From: Anastatus disparis
Taxonomy: Eukaryota; Arthropoda; Insecta; Hymenoptera; Eupelmidae
Direction: 5' to 3'
Assembly (NCBI GenBank): GCA_017163975.1
Contig: JAFFSR010000035.1
Coordinates: 868,001-932,000, forward strand
Length of the DNA: 64,000 nt
In this document: one piece after another, positions 12,472 through 23,511 of the stretch
Position numbering within the stretch: the stretch's first letter is position 1
Layout of the letters: each line of letters starts with the position of its first letter
Notes under the pieces: model-generated
The model's database searches: none
Seen by the model: the letters and a program-made list of their open reading frames with translations, nothing else
Told to the model about the DNA's origin: nothing
Made by a program: the position numbers and the translations under genes

Positions 12472-12640
12472 GGTGGTAGCGCAGGGACTAAGGTTCTTGG
12501 CTCATGCTGTAGTAGACCAAAATTTAATCCCCGGGAAAATTTTGGAAAAATTTTTCTGAATTTTTCTCTGTGAAATAGAACTAGGAGACCAAGAAAAACC
12601 AATTACAAATTCTCCCTGGCCTATAAAAATTACATGAGTA
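12472..12640 (+). mobile_element. tRNA-derived SINE-like sequence
   Basis: The start GGTGGTAGCGCAGGGACTAAG resembles a tRNA 5' half with an internal A-box (TAGCGCAGGGA), and AAATTTAATCCCCGG about 45 nt later resembles a B-box and T-arm. The tail continues as an unrelated AT-rich body to about 12640. The mirrored copy at 18372-18523 has the more intact box GGGTTTAATCCCCGG. The two features together suggest a Pol III-transcribed, tRNA-related SINE captured before the palindrome formed. It is not a functional tRNA gene, because no acceptor stem is evident. Confidence 0.6.
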
Positions 12641-12720
12641 AGGTAAAATCATGGGTCTCAGTCCACAGCGATCAAGAGACTCACTGGCAATAAAATAGAG
12701 GAGAAGATAATATCTTCAAT

Positions 12721-13320
12721 CCCTAGTGGAAACATAAAATGTGCATTACTTATTGAAATAATTTAAAATTAGTCAAAACTGTTTGAAAATGTTTAAAACT
12801 GTTTAAAACTGTTCAAAATAGTTTATAAATGTGAAATTTGGGACATTTAAAACAGTTATAAACAGTTTTAAACATTTTTGAGCAGAATTGAACAATATAG
12901 AATAATTTTAAACTGAAGTGAACATTTTCTCGTATATATTATATAAATTTTAATATATATAAGAAAATTTTTACAAACACAAAATTATGAAACACTGTTT
13001 GAAATCATGTCAAACTTTTTAAAACTTTTTAAAACTGTTTAAAACTGTTCAAATTAATGAAAAATAGTTCATATTGATTTGAAATTGTTTCAAATATTTT
13101 AAATATTCAAAATAATCTACAACTTTTTAACATAAAAAATTCAAAACTATTAAACACCGTTTGAAATCATTTCGAACTTTTCAAAACTTTTTGCAAGTGT
13201 TTAAAAATGTTCAAAACTGTTCATGACTGTTTTAAATGTCCTGAATTTCGCACTTATAAACAGTTTCAAACAGTTTTAAACAGTTTTAAACATTTTAAAC
13301 ATTTTATATTTTCGCTAGGG
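12721..13320. mobile_element. 600-bp palindromic MITE rich in GTTTAAAACTG repeats
   Basis: The ends CCCTAGTGGAAACATAAAATG and the complement of CATTTTATATTTTCGCTAGGG are inverted repeats. The interior is made of many variants of GTTTAAAACTG and its complement, giving multiple hairpins. No gene. Confidence 0.75.
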
Positions 13321-14711
13321 ATCACAAATAATTCCGATATTTATTCATATGAAAAAAAAACAAAATTTATTTTTAAACTATATTTGATCGATAAAGCAAA
13401 CCCTTAAGAATTTTGTTTTATAATAGGTCATTTATTTTTGTCCTTTTCTAATCTTAATCTCAACTTTATTATATATTGTGTCATGAAACGAATTTTTAAA
13501 TTAGTTTTATTCAAAAACTAAATAGTAATAAAAAGATATAATATTTTTATAAATTATTGATTTTTTCAATGAAATGAAATTTCAATTTTAACTGCAGAAT
13601 GTTTAAAAAAAAATAGGAAGCCTTATTTTCCACCATGAATAGTTATTATACATTGTTTTGAAATGATATTAAATTAGTATGTTCAAATGTTCCTTTTATC
13701 ACAGAATTTCACGCAAAATTTGTGACTACACAGCATAAAAACTTTTTTAACTTTAAAGAAAGTGTTTTTGAATATAAGAAATACGGTGCAAAGAAATGAA
13801 TTTCTTTGAGTCAAAGAAAAATCATTTTTAAATTAATAAAATAATTTTTAAAATAAAAAAACCTTGAAATATTCTTTTTCTTCGTAAAATATTATATTCG
13901 AAAAAAACAATGTTCGAATTTAGAAAAATATCTTATTAACTTAAAGAAATTAGTTACTTTCAAAACAGTATTGAAAGTCAGTAAAACTTTCTTAAAAACA
14001 ATGCTATATTTTTTTATTGAAAAAATGTAATATTTATTTAAAATAATTTTTATATAAAAATGAAAAAAATATCTTACATCAAATAATTTCTTGATCCAAA
14101 GACATCATTTTTAAATTAAACAAATCAGTTCATGACTTCCATAAACCTATCTCTTTTCAACAAAAGAATGTTTGTTGATGCAAAAAAGCGGTGTAATTGA
14201 TTACATTTCTTTACATTACAAAGAGGATTTTGAATTGGAAAAAAAACAATTGTCAGAATAAAGAAAATATAACTGAAAAACTTAAAAAATTTTCTCATTT
14301 TAATAAAGTAATTATTATTTTGATTAAAAACGTAGATTTCAGTAAAAAAAAAATTTCACAACAAATATTTATAAACATAATTACAAAAAATAAATTTTAA
14401 TTAAAATCATTATTTAACTGTTTTAAAGAAATACTTCTTTAAATAAAAAAATGAATCTTTGAATCAAAAGAGTTTCAGTAATTAAAAAAAAATTGAAATT
14501 TATATTGCAGAAAAAGAACTTAAATTTGTTGGAACATTTATTTGAATTAATATTTTAAATTTACTTGTAACAAATTATTTCTATGTTTAAAAGTGATGTT
14601 TCATGTTTTCAAAATAATATTTTTCTACAAAAAAATATTTTTTAGACTTGAAAAATTCAGATATATTTTTAAAGAAAGATAATATTTATTCAATGAATAG
14701 TTACTTCTATT
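13321..14711. other. AT-rich DNA without a recognisable gene
   Basis: This stretch has no mirror in the right arm of the palindrome, so it is an insertion there or a deletion on the other side. It is composed of A/T-rich words, many 'AAAGAAA' and 'TTTTTAAATT' variants. Short open frames inside (for example 14197-14400) are lysine/isoleucine/asparagine-rich, as expected from base composition. I see nothing functional. Confidence 0.6.
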
Positions 14712-15710
14712 TGGTACGCAGAAAATTATTAATACGCAATACTTTTTATATGCATAAAAATATTTTATTATAGGAAAAAAATTTTATTTTAATTATTTAA
14801 CTCAATTTTTATTTTGACATTACGAGATATAAATTTAAAATAAAATTAATAATTTCCAGTATGAGATATTGTTAAGTTCAAGAAATATCTTATGTATGTT
14901 GAAAAATATTTTATTGATATTTAAAAATTTTATTTTCACTGACGGAATAAATGATATTGATGAAAAAAATATTTTACTGATTGCCCGAAAGAATATAATC
15001 GATACAATAAAATTTTTTTCGATACTAATATATTTTTTTTCCAGTGTAGCTATTAACGAGATCAAGTAACGGTTGTATCATCTGTCTTTTATTCTTATCA
15101 TGGAGAGACAAAGACATAATGAGGTTCAAGTAACAACCGCTACTTGAGTTAGGTCTATGAATAGGAGCCTAAGATCGTCTATGATAATAAAAATTTATAT
15201 GGTTGGAATATATGTATTCAGAATAGATAAAATTAAAAATATTATTCTCTTCATTAAGAAATAATAAGTTGATTGAAAAAAAATTTTTTTCTCATTTATC
15301 TTTTAGTCTATTTTCAATCATAATAAATTTTATTAAAAACAAAGCAATTTATTTTAACATATTTTAACAATGAAAATAATACTTTTAATTTATGTAGAAA
15401 TAATACTTTTAATCATATTTAAAAGTATTATAAAAATAATTTCAATTTATAAAATTCATAGTAAAGGATTAAATATTTTCATCTTACCTGCCAAAAATGA
15501 AATGTTGGCTCTCGAATATTCGCTTTTGTGACTCGAAGGATTACAGTGAATTCGACAGTGGTGATTTTTAACGAAGTAAAATCCGTTATTATCAAAGTCC
15601 TCACAATGGTCCGGCACAAAAGACACAAGAGTATCTTTTTTTGTACTTTTCTAATACATCGGCTTTGTTCCAGATACTTCTCGGGGTTGCACACGCCGTA
15701 TTCGCAAAAT
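14712..15710. repeat. Inner palindrome arm (left)
   Basis: This segment is the reverse complement of 17405-18371, with indels. Matching landmarks include CAAGTAACAACCGCTACTTGA near 15126 against the equivalent near 17958, and the ~200-bp block 15480-15700 against 17405-17640. The block 15480-15700 reads on the minus strand like the candidate exon annotated at 17421-17630 but is frame-disrupted. Confidence 0.8.
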
Positions 15711-15876
15711 TTATATATATATATATATATATATATATGGTGCGACGAGTATACATACTCACGCATTCAAATTTCCCGCCTGACGGCCAAGCTACTATAG
15801 AACAATAGTTCTGAGCTCAGCCGCCAGGTGGTAGCCCCAAACGCCGCCACACGCATTAAGAAAAATGAGGTCGGAG

Positions 15877-15883
15877 TATATAA
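15877..15883 (+). promoter_or_regulatory. TATA box of the solo LTR
   Basis: GAGTATATAAGAGG is a strong Pol II TATA element. It lies about 140 bp inside the LTR, with a CAGTCT-type initiator at the expected distance downstream. Confidence 0.65.
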
Positions 15884-15937
15884 GAGGCCGAGAAGCTAAG
15901 CTCAGCACGCTGTGTAGACTACAGTCTCTCCTCCCCT

Positions 15938-16132
15938 CTTTACCTGAGTGAGCACGCTAGGCTAAGAGAGAGTGAGAGAAGTAGTAGCTGGCTTCCTTCT
16001 CTTGTAGAAGACCTAGCTTCTCTCTCTTTTGCACATGAGGGTAGACCGAGTGAGCACGCTGGTCTACACTCTAATGCATATATCGACAGCATAGAATTAC
16101 GCCGAGTGAGCACGCTGGCGTAAGGCTATGCT
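15938..16132 (+). other. Three hairpins with one conserved 13-nt loop
   Basis: The 13-nt sequence GAGTGAGCACGCT occurs at 15946-15958, 16048-16060 and 16104-16116. The second copy is enclosed by GTAGACC and GGTCTAC (7 of 7 pairs) and the third by TTACGCC and GGCGTAA (7 of 7 pairs). The third has an additional outer stem, AGCATAG at 16088-16094 with CTATGCT at 16126-16132. The first is enclosed by CTTTACCT and AGGCTAAG (6 of 8 pairs). The loops are identical while the stems differ, which is the pattern of conserved RNA stem-loops. Between the first two, AAGAGAGAGTGAGAGAAG can pair with CTTCTCTCTCTTTT. They lie downstream of the TATA box and so would be in the LTR transcript. Confidence 0.65.
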
Positions 16133-16193
16133 ATCCAAGAGCATACACTAGCAACCTTTTGTCCGCCGCATACCTACCGTTGCGCCGTTGAAT

Positions 16194-16352
16194 TTAAGGG
16201 TGTCGTCAACCCAAAATCTTGATAGATTTTTCACAACCGCGTATTAAATTAAATTAAGGGTGTCGTCCACCCGCCGCATTTAATTATTTGCACTCCGTCC
16301 GACCGTTATTTCTTAGTTATTAATTATATTAGATTAAGGGTGTCGTCCACCC
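16194..16352 (+). repeat. Three dispersed TTAAGGGTGTCGTCCACCC repeats
   Basis: TTAAGGGTGTCGTCMACCC occurs at 16194-16212, 16254-16272 and 16334-16352 with only one internal difference. The GGGTG...CACCC half-sites allow each to form a small hairpin. They lie in the downstream part of the solo LTR. Confidence 0.7.
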
Positions 16353-16989
16353 AATTCCGCCGTAGTCTTAGTTATAGCATATTAATTTATCAATTAAGCC
16401 TCGCGTAATTTATTTAAACAGTCAATTAAATTAGTAATTAATCTTTTGGTTTCTTTTCTTATTTTTATTGTTACAGGAAAAGGCCATCGACGGAAAACCG
16501 ACCAACCCGGCCGAACTCCGCCGAAACTAATTAACAATTAATCAATTCAATTACTTTCTTTTATTTCTAAAAACTTGCAATTTTATTTACGATTTCCTAT
16601 TTAGTTTCATTACACAAATTGAATTTATTTCTTTTATTGAAAATATTGAATAGCCGTCAAGTGGCCGATCTAAACAAGACATTAATTATTTTTGTAAATT
16701 ACACTTAAGGTTAGGTTAGTTTATTTGCATTGTATAAAGATATTAAGGTTAGCTTTGATTAATACGTTATTACCATTCTACATTTATAAGCGTCGTTGTA
16801 TACGAGCATTAAGAGTACAATAAAGCTGCGGTACTCCCTAGTATAACCAAACGTGTTAAACCTGGTTACTTTCCTTTACTTTCCGCCGTCCGATCCCTCC
16901 AACTCCTGCCGATCTTACCCTGGTAACTCGCTGAAGCGTCTGGCAACAGGAGTTACACGTATTTTCCCCACCCGAAAGGGAAAAACGTT

Positions 16990-17176
<187 letters not shown>

Positions 17177-17404
17177 GTATGTATTGCATCATATGGATGT
17201 GTTCACAGACTTTTCATTGTCTTGCTTACGAAATTACGTTCTTATACAAATGGCTGTGTTAAACACGCTTTTTGAAGTTGCTCACCAGTAATGCTTAGTA
17301 TATTGTTGTGTCCGAGAATCTACTGCACATACTGGGGGTTTCTTTATAGATAAGCTGTATCGACCAATTAGAAAGCTTCTTTAGAGCTATTTAACGCGTG
17401 ATAA

Positions 17405-18371
17405 ATTTTGTGAACACGGCGTGCGCAACCCCGAGAAGCATTTGGAACAAAGCCGATGTATAAGAAGAGTACGAAAAAAAGATACTCTTGTGTCTTTTGT
17501 GTCAGACGATTGTGAGGACTTTGATGATAACGGATTTCACTTCGTTAAAAATGATCACCGTCAACTTCACTGTAATCCTTCGAGTCACAAAGCCGAATAT
17601 TCGAGAGCCAACATTTTATTTCTTACAGGTAAGATAAAAATATTTCAACCTTTACTATGAATTATATAAATTGAAATTATTTTCATTATTTAAATAAGAT
17701 TAAAAGTATTATTTCTAGATAAATTAAAAGTATTATTTTCATTGTTAAAATATGTTAGAATAAATTGCTCCGTTTTTAATAAAATTTATTATAATTAAAA
17801 ATAGACTAAAAAATAAATAAGAGAAAATTTTTTTTTAATCAACTTATTATTTCTTAATGGAAAAAATAGTATTTATTATTTAATCTATTTTGAATATATA
17901 TTCCAACCATATAAATTTTCATTATCATAGACGATCTTAGACTCCTATTCATATACCTAACTCAAGTAGCGGTTGTTACTTGAACCTAATTCTGTCTTTG
18001 TCCCTCCATGATGAGAATAAATGATAAATGATAAAACCGTTACTTGAGATCTAATAACTACACTGGAAAAGACATTTCTTTGTAACGAAAAAAATTTTAT
18101 TGTATCGAATAGATTCTTTCTGGTTATAGATGAAATAATTTCATATCAATATCATTTATTCCGTCAGTGAAAATAACATTTTTCAATATCAATGAAATAT
18201 TGCTCAACATACATAAGATATTTCTTAAACGTAAAAATATCTCATACTGGAAGTTATTAATTTTATTTTAAATTAATATTTCGTAATAAAAATAAAATTT
18301 TTTTCCTCCAATAAAATATTTTTATGCATATAAAAAATATTTCGAATTAATTAATTTCTTCGTACCAAATA
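17405..18371. repeat. Inner palindrome arm (right)
   Basis: Reverse-complement partner of 14712-15710. The spacer 17176-17404 between the TA tract and this arm is unpaired, so it was probably the original loop of the inner palindrome. I see no gene in that spacer. Confidence 0.8.
17421..17630 (+). other. Candidate captured exon with splice donor
   Basis: This frame is open, has mixed and fairly balanced amino-acid use (NPEKHLEQSRCIRRVRKK, then SDDCEDFDDNGFHF), and runs into ACAGGTAAGA at about 17627-17636, a strong splice-donor match. The inverted counterpart at 15480-15700 has lost the frame but keeps the TTACCTG donor complement near 15484. Acidic and Cys/His-containing residues could suggest a DNA-binding or transposase fragment, but I do not recognise the family. 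Confidence 0.35.
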
Positions 18372-18523
18372 TTGGCCAGGGGGAATTTTTAATTGGTTTC
18401 TCCTGGTCTCCCAGTTTTATTTCACAGAGAAAAATTCAGAAAATTTTTTTCAAATTTTCTCCGGGGATTAAACCCCGGTCTACTACAGCGTGAGCCAAGG
18501 GTCTTAGTCCTTTCGCTACCACC
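18372..18523 (-). mobile_element. tRNA-derived SINE-like sequence, mirrored copy
   Basis: On the minus strand it starts GGTGGTAGCGAAAGGACTAAG at 18523 and has GGGGTTTAATCCCCGG about 45 nt later, a B-box/T-arm-like segment that can fold into the T stem. It is the arm partner of 12472-12640. Both lack an acceptor stem. Confidence 0.6.
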
Positions 18524-18545
18524 GATTCTACTTATAGGTAGATAG

Positions 18546-19061
18546 ATATAGATAGACATTATTTTATTTTGTAAAAGAGTACAAAAACGTGTAATACAAT
18601 TTGTAAATATAGAAACAATAAATATCGCACAAAAAGTATAAATATTTACGTAAATGTTAATATTGCACAATTAGTATCACAGGCAGTCACTAAATCTAAT
18701 AATACTGAATAAGTAAGTCACAAACTAAAATAAATAAAAGTGATATCACAAGGTAATCATAAAATACACGCAATATAAATAAAAATAATCATATAAATAA
18801 AAATCAATCATACAATATCTATCAGTCACAATATTAAAATTTAAAAGAATTAAATTCAATACATAATAAAATAAAATAACAAGCGTACGCAATAGCATGT
18901 AACGCAGTCAAGAATAAAATCAAATAAAAACTCTCACTCACCAACCATTCAGCCAACACTCATACAACAAATACACTTACACCTTAAGCCTACATAGAGG
19001 ACGTTACAAAAATAAATTAAATAAATTAATATAAATTAACATAAATTAATAGTAAAAAGTA
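18546..19061. other. AT-rich unpaired segment
   Basis: About 500 bp of AT-rich DNA without a mirror copy in the left arm, adjoining the LINE fragment. No gene recognised. It may be the 3' tail region of the LINE on the minus strand. Confidence 0.45.
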
Positions 19062-19701
19062 TTAATCTAGGTCGAGCAAGTACCCTCTCACCGCTGATCT
19101 GAACCTACTGAGAGATGGAAGATGTTTAAGAGCATGACGAAGCTGTCCGCTTTCTAATAATATTTCCAATCTTAACTTATGAATAAACGATGCGTTTAAT
19201 CGAGTTTTTTTGCTACAAAGTGAAAATTTGTAAGATTAAACTCTAGTGCGGACAACTCAAGAAATTCACCAAAATATTATATATACAAAGTTATAATAAA
19301 AACTTTCGATATATCGTATTTTAAGGTTAGGTTTGTCTATTTGATGTCTAATTTCCAATCCAAGCTCATAAAAAAATAACAAGTCCAAATGATTTTTTAT
19401 TTTGACAAAAATTATTGTATTAATATAGCTTTAGTGCGGACAAGTAATTATATTTGTTTAATTTAAGAATTTAAAAAGATATTGATAAAATAAAAAAAGC
19501 AAAACTCCATTGCTGCAGCTCCGACATGCCGTTAATCTCAGCAGGCAGGGAGTTCCAAAAATGCGCACCTTGAACTTGGAAGGAATTCCTACCAACTTCA
19601 GTACGCATAAACGGCACCGCTAGATCCCTGATTTCTCCCCTAGTAGCCACCCTGGATACACATCTAGTAAAGAAACCCATTAGATGCTCCGGAGTATTCA
19701 T
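19062..19701 (-). pseudogene. C-terminal fragment of a non-LTR retrotransposon reverse transcriptase
   Basis: On the minus strand, 19701 to about 19500 encodes residues typical of the C-terminal end of LINE-type reverse transcriptase proteins, including NSFQVQGAHFWNSLP. From about 19144 down to 19062 the sequence resumes as LRHALKHLPSLSRFRSAVRG and ends in a stop at 19062-19064. Between the two pieces sits a repeat (about 19147-19446) that breaks the frame. The catalytic RT core is absent. This is a 5'-truncated and interrupted LINE copy inserted in one arm of the palindrome only. Confidence 0.68.
19147..19446. mobile_element. GTCCGCACT-type MITE inside the LINE fragment
   Basis: The bounds are GTCCGC at the left and TTTAGTGCGGAC at the right, with an internal AGTGCGGACAAC near 19262. 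Related sequences occur at 47416-47710 (again joined to the same LINE words), and partially at about 11895-12080 and 20175-20350. No ORF. Confidence 0.6.
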
Positions 19702-19789
19702 AGGTATGAACTTATTTTAAATAAATGTGAATCGGAAGAGTGTAAATATGTTTAAATTTATAAAACAATCCGAGAAAAATCATACCTAC

Positions 19790-22456
19790 TAAAAATATTG
19801 TATGAACTCTCATGTGAAATCTCATATGAAATCGTCTAATAAATTTCATATATATCCGTTGAATTTTGAAAATAAAATAAATATATGTTTTTGAAAATAA
19901 AATAAATATATGTGAGATCTCATGTCAGATCGCACATATATTTTTTTTATTTTAAAAATTTAACGAATATACATTCGATTTCATATGCGATCTCATAGGC
20001 GATTGCATGTGACATCTCATATGCAGTCTCGTGTGCGATCTCATATGTGATCTCACATGGGATCTCTTATATATTTTATTCAATTTAAAAAATATGAAAA
20101 AGATATTTATTACTTTTTTATTTTTTTTCGGCTTGTTCTTTAAATTTTGACAAATTTTAACATTAGCTATATTAATACCATTATTTTAGTTAAAATAAAA
20201 AATCCTTTGGAGCTGTTAATTTTTTATAAACTCAGATCGCAAATTAGACATCAAAGTTGACAAAACTAACCTCAAATACTATAAATTGAAAACTTGTATA
20301 TAACTTTTCAAATATAGGAGTTCGGTAGATTTCTTTAGTTGTCCGCACTCAAGTTGAATCCTACTACTTTTTTTCTTGAAGTAAAAAAACCTGATTAAAT
20401 TCTCCATTTACTCATAAAGTTGGATAACAAATATTATCACAAGGGGGAGCTTCATTATGCCCTCAATGTATTTAATTACATTAATATTATAAATATGTAT
20501 TCAAATACAGAACATCATCATATTCAATAAATTTAGTGGAACCACAAGACCCAATGCATCTTGCCCGGGGTTAGTATTCCTTATTTTAGCCACTTCATTT
20601 AATTTGAATTGTATTTCATGGCGTCACTTTCCACTTCGGATCAGCATTCGACTAACTTTACCGATCAAAAATAGCTAAAAAAGATATTTTGTTTTTATTT
20701 ATTTTTTTTGGCTTATTCTTTGAGTTTGGACAAATTTACGCGCTTTCGCTTCTCATTTGTTAAAATAAATAGATATTTACAAGTGAAAAAATTTTGATAT
20801 ATATTTTTATCAAAAATAAACGAAATTACTTATCTAACTACTTTCGATAGGTAAAAAAGGTCTATACCTCATCTTCAAGAGTAAGCTGGAGCAAATTTGG
20901 TTACCGACCGAGAGGTAAAATGTTATTTAATCATAAGTTAAATAATTATACTGTTTTCAAAAGAAATTGTTATCGAGCGCAATTTTTTATACATACATGA
21001 TTGTATAGTAGGTGTTTTTTTCATAATATTCATCATATTTTAAACAAAAAGTAAGTAACCGTACTTACAGTTTAATAAACAGTTGTAGTATAGAATTTTT
21101 TATTTTTAAATTTTCCTTCAATTATTTTGGTGAGTGCAATAGAGAAATAAATTTCGTGAATGTATTTGAAATTTTAATGCATTCCATTACGTTTAGTCGG
21201 AGAAAATTAAACAACGGATGTTCAATTCTCGGTCGGTATCGAATCTGCTCCAACCTGCTCTTGACGAATAGCATAATAATAAGATCAATTTATCATCTTA
21301 CTTCTAATGTTTGGACTTGAATTGCATGCAAATATAATTCTTACTATGAAAACTATGTGAATAGTCTGTATGAATATGGTTATATATCATGGTTTAAAAT
21401 TATATTCAAGCACGATTTTGAAATTTTTCAGATTATGGTAGATTCACGACTGAATCATGAAAAGAATCAATAAGATTGCGATAATACTTTAAAATAAAAG
21501 TAAAATCAATAATTCTTGAGTCAGAAGAACCTATATTATTCAAATCTGTAAGACGCTATTGTAAATGATATGTAAAAATAATTTATCAGTATGATAAAAA
21601 AAAGATAATAAGTACTAAGTCACTGTCAGTTCATTGAAGGTAGTTTGTCATAATATTCTAAGACATAAATGAAGCTGCAACTGTTTTTACGGCGACATGC
21701 AAATTGTGTAACAATTGGTGAGACGTGTTATGCCGTAAATCTGAACCAGATGCAGCGTGCGTCATAGAACGACACTACCTATTGATTAGAAAAACTGTCA
21801 TTAATCAGTGAACTGACCCCGAGCCTCGTATACATGATTTCGTCTGTGATATGAAATCAGTATCTCAATTTTTGAATACACAAATTCTGTACAAACCTTT
21901 GTATACGAACGGCATCGCTCCAGACCTCACTGAAAAGTGATGGCCTTCTCGAGTGTAAAAGGCGATATGCATAATTGTAGTGACTAGTATCTTAAATATT
22001 ACTTGTAAACAACGTCTAAATCTTCGTAAAAAATTTGTTTCTATTATTATTCAATCGCCAAGTATAATTACGCTCGAATGTAGTTTAAAACCATAATCCA
22101 TAATAGCATGCTTTAGATAACGATTGTTTTGTAGATGTAGTGTAGAATTATTTAATCGTAATTTTATTAATATATATAATATATAAATAAATTGAATTAT
22201 AGACCAAAATTTAGATTTTAGATTTGTTGACATTAATTACAACTATAAGTGTAGGAAAAAATTTTATTTTAGTTCACACGAGATCTCATATGAGATCTCA
22301 TGTGAGATCTTATGTGAGATCGGGTATCGGGAAAAATTATACTTTTCGCGCATGAGATCTCACATGAGATCTCACGTGAGATCGGGCATCAGGAAAAATA
22401 AAATTTTGCGGCACATGAGATCTCACGTGAGATCTCATGTCATTTTTTTCAGTAGG
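19790..22456 (-). mobile_element. Non-autonomous CCTACTGAAAA element, right arm copy
   Basis: Reverse-complement copy of 9802-12377 with the same GAGATCTC-rich subterminal repeats (19810-20060 and 22275-22440). The 60-residue frame at 22051-22233 (minus) is unchanged from the left copy. It carries an extra TTAA-family element at 20879-21260 that the left copy lacks. Confidence 0.68.
20879..21260. mobile_element. TTAA-family MITE (copy 4) with altered flanks
   Basis: The termini GAGTAAGCTGGAGC and GCTCCAACCTGCTC, and the internal ACCGACCGAGA with its complement, match the other TTAA-flanked copies, and the length (382 bp) is also close. The flanks read TCAA on the left and TTGA on the right instead of TTAA on both sides, so either both have mutated or the insertion used a non-canonical site. 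The corresponding site of the left arm (about 11440) is empty. Confidence 0.65.
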
Positions 22457-23000
22457 GTAGTGAGGGCGCAGGGGACAGGGGGGTTTAAAATATAATAAAA
22501 ACTCTTTTTCAATATTAGAAATACAGTAATCAAAGCGAGAATGATTTTCGGATTCGAGGCATTTTCGACCATTCTAATGAGGGATACCCTTCAAACAAAA
22601 ATTTAATGTCACTGCAAAATTCCTTTTGAGAATGATTTCTAGACTCATTACGAACATTAAGGCATCATTTTTTAAATCGGTTTATATGGCTGATTTGGAG
22701 AAAAATAGATAAAAATGAAAAGAATAATTCAAAATTAAACAATTTTATTTCATTCATAAAAAAAATGCTTAAAAGTGATCGGAACGTTGGTATAATAGTG
22801 AAAATGTAACAAAATTAAAGAATATTGGTCTTATGTTATGAAGCTATTAGGCTTAAATATTAAAAATATTGTCGAAAAATAATTTTATAGCTACTTACGT
22901 ATGGATACATAGTATTCAAAGAATGTAAATATTTACGTAGATGCCATCTTCTAATACATTCTTCAATTTGTTGAAGTTTATATCATATGTCAGTATGTGA

Positions 23001-23077
23001 GCTGTAAAGATTCCAGAACAGGGCGCTACTAGCACACAAAGTGTGCCAGTCGCGCCCTGTTCCAGAATCCTTACAGC
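23001..23077. repeat. 77-bp hairpin
   Basis: GCTGTAAAGATTCCAGAACA and onward pairs with the complement ending in TTACAGC, leaving a loop of a few bases. GC content is well above the surroundings (CAGGGCGC...GCGCCCTG). It may be a relic of two abutting transposon ends. Confidence 0.7.
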
Positions 23078-23455
23078 CATTTTAGATGTGTATGACACAC
23101 CTACAGCTTTTATAAGAGTTTTTATTTACTGACCATCGATGTAGTTGTCGGTAAAGTAGATGGTTAATCTTCTGACTCAATTATCGATAGGACATGTCAT
23201 TGATATAACATACATATTTTTTTATAAAGTAAGTATTTTCAAAATTACCTACTAGTTAAGATGCAGTTTCTAAAATTTTGTTGCGTAACTGCATGGCAAG
23301 CCAGTTAAATTAATTTATCGATAAAGTAGATCGTTGCGATTACTTGCATGAAGTATTAATTGCTTCTATTTACCAGTCATCAACCTAGTTAATGATGAAA
23401 ATGCAATAATCGACTATTTGTATGACATTGAAATGTCTCTCGTATAGAAGAAAAA

Positions 23456-23511
23456 ATGTTTGTACTGTTACTATATTCTATAGCTTTAGTACAACTGCAG
23501 CACGAATTAAG
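23456..23511 (+). other. Candidate first exon encoding a signal peptide
   Basis: From ATG at 23456 the frame reads MFVLLLYSIALVQLQHEL, a short hydrophobic run like a secretory signal, and reaches AAGGTGAGTG, a good splice-donor match, at 23511/23512. The frame stops one codon later if unspliced. Acceptor-like sites are TATATTTCAG at 23537 (a 26-nt intron, too short) and TTATTCTACAG at 23733 (only six more codons follow). A complete gene is therefore not supported, and this may be coincidence. Confidence 0.2.
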
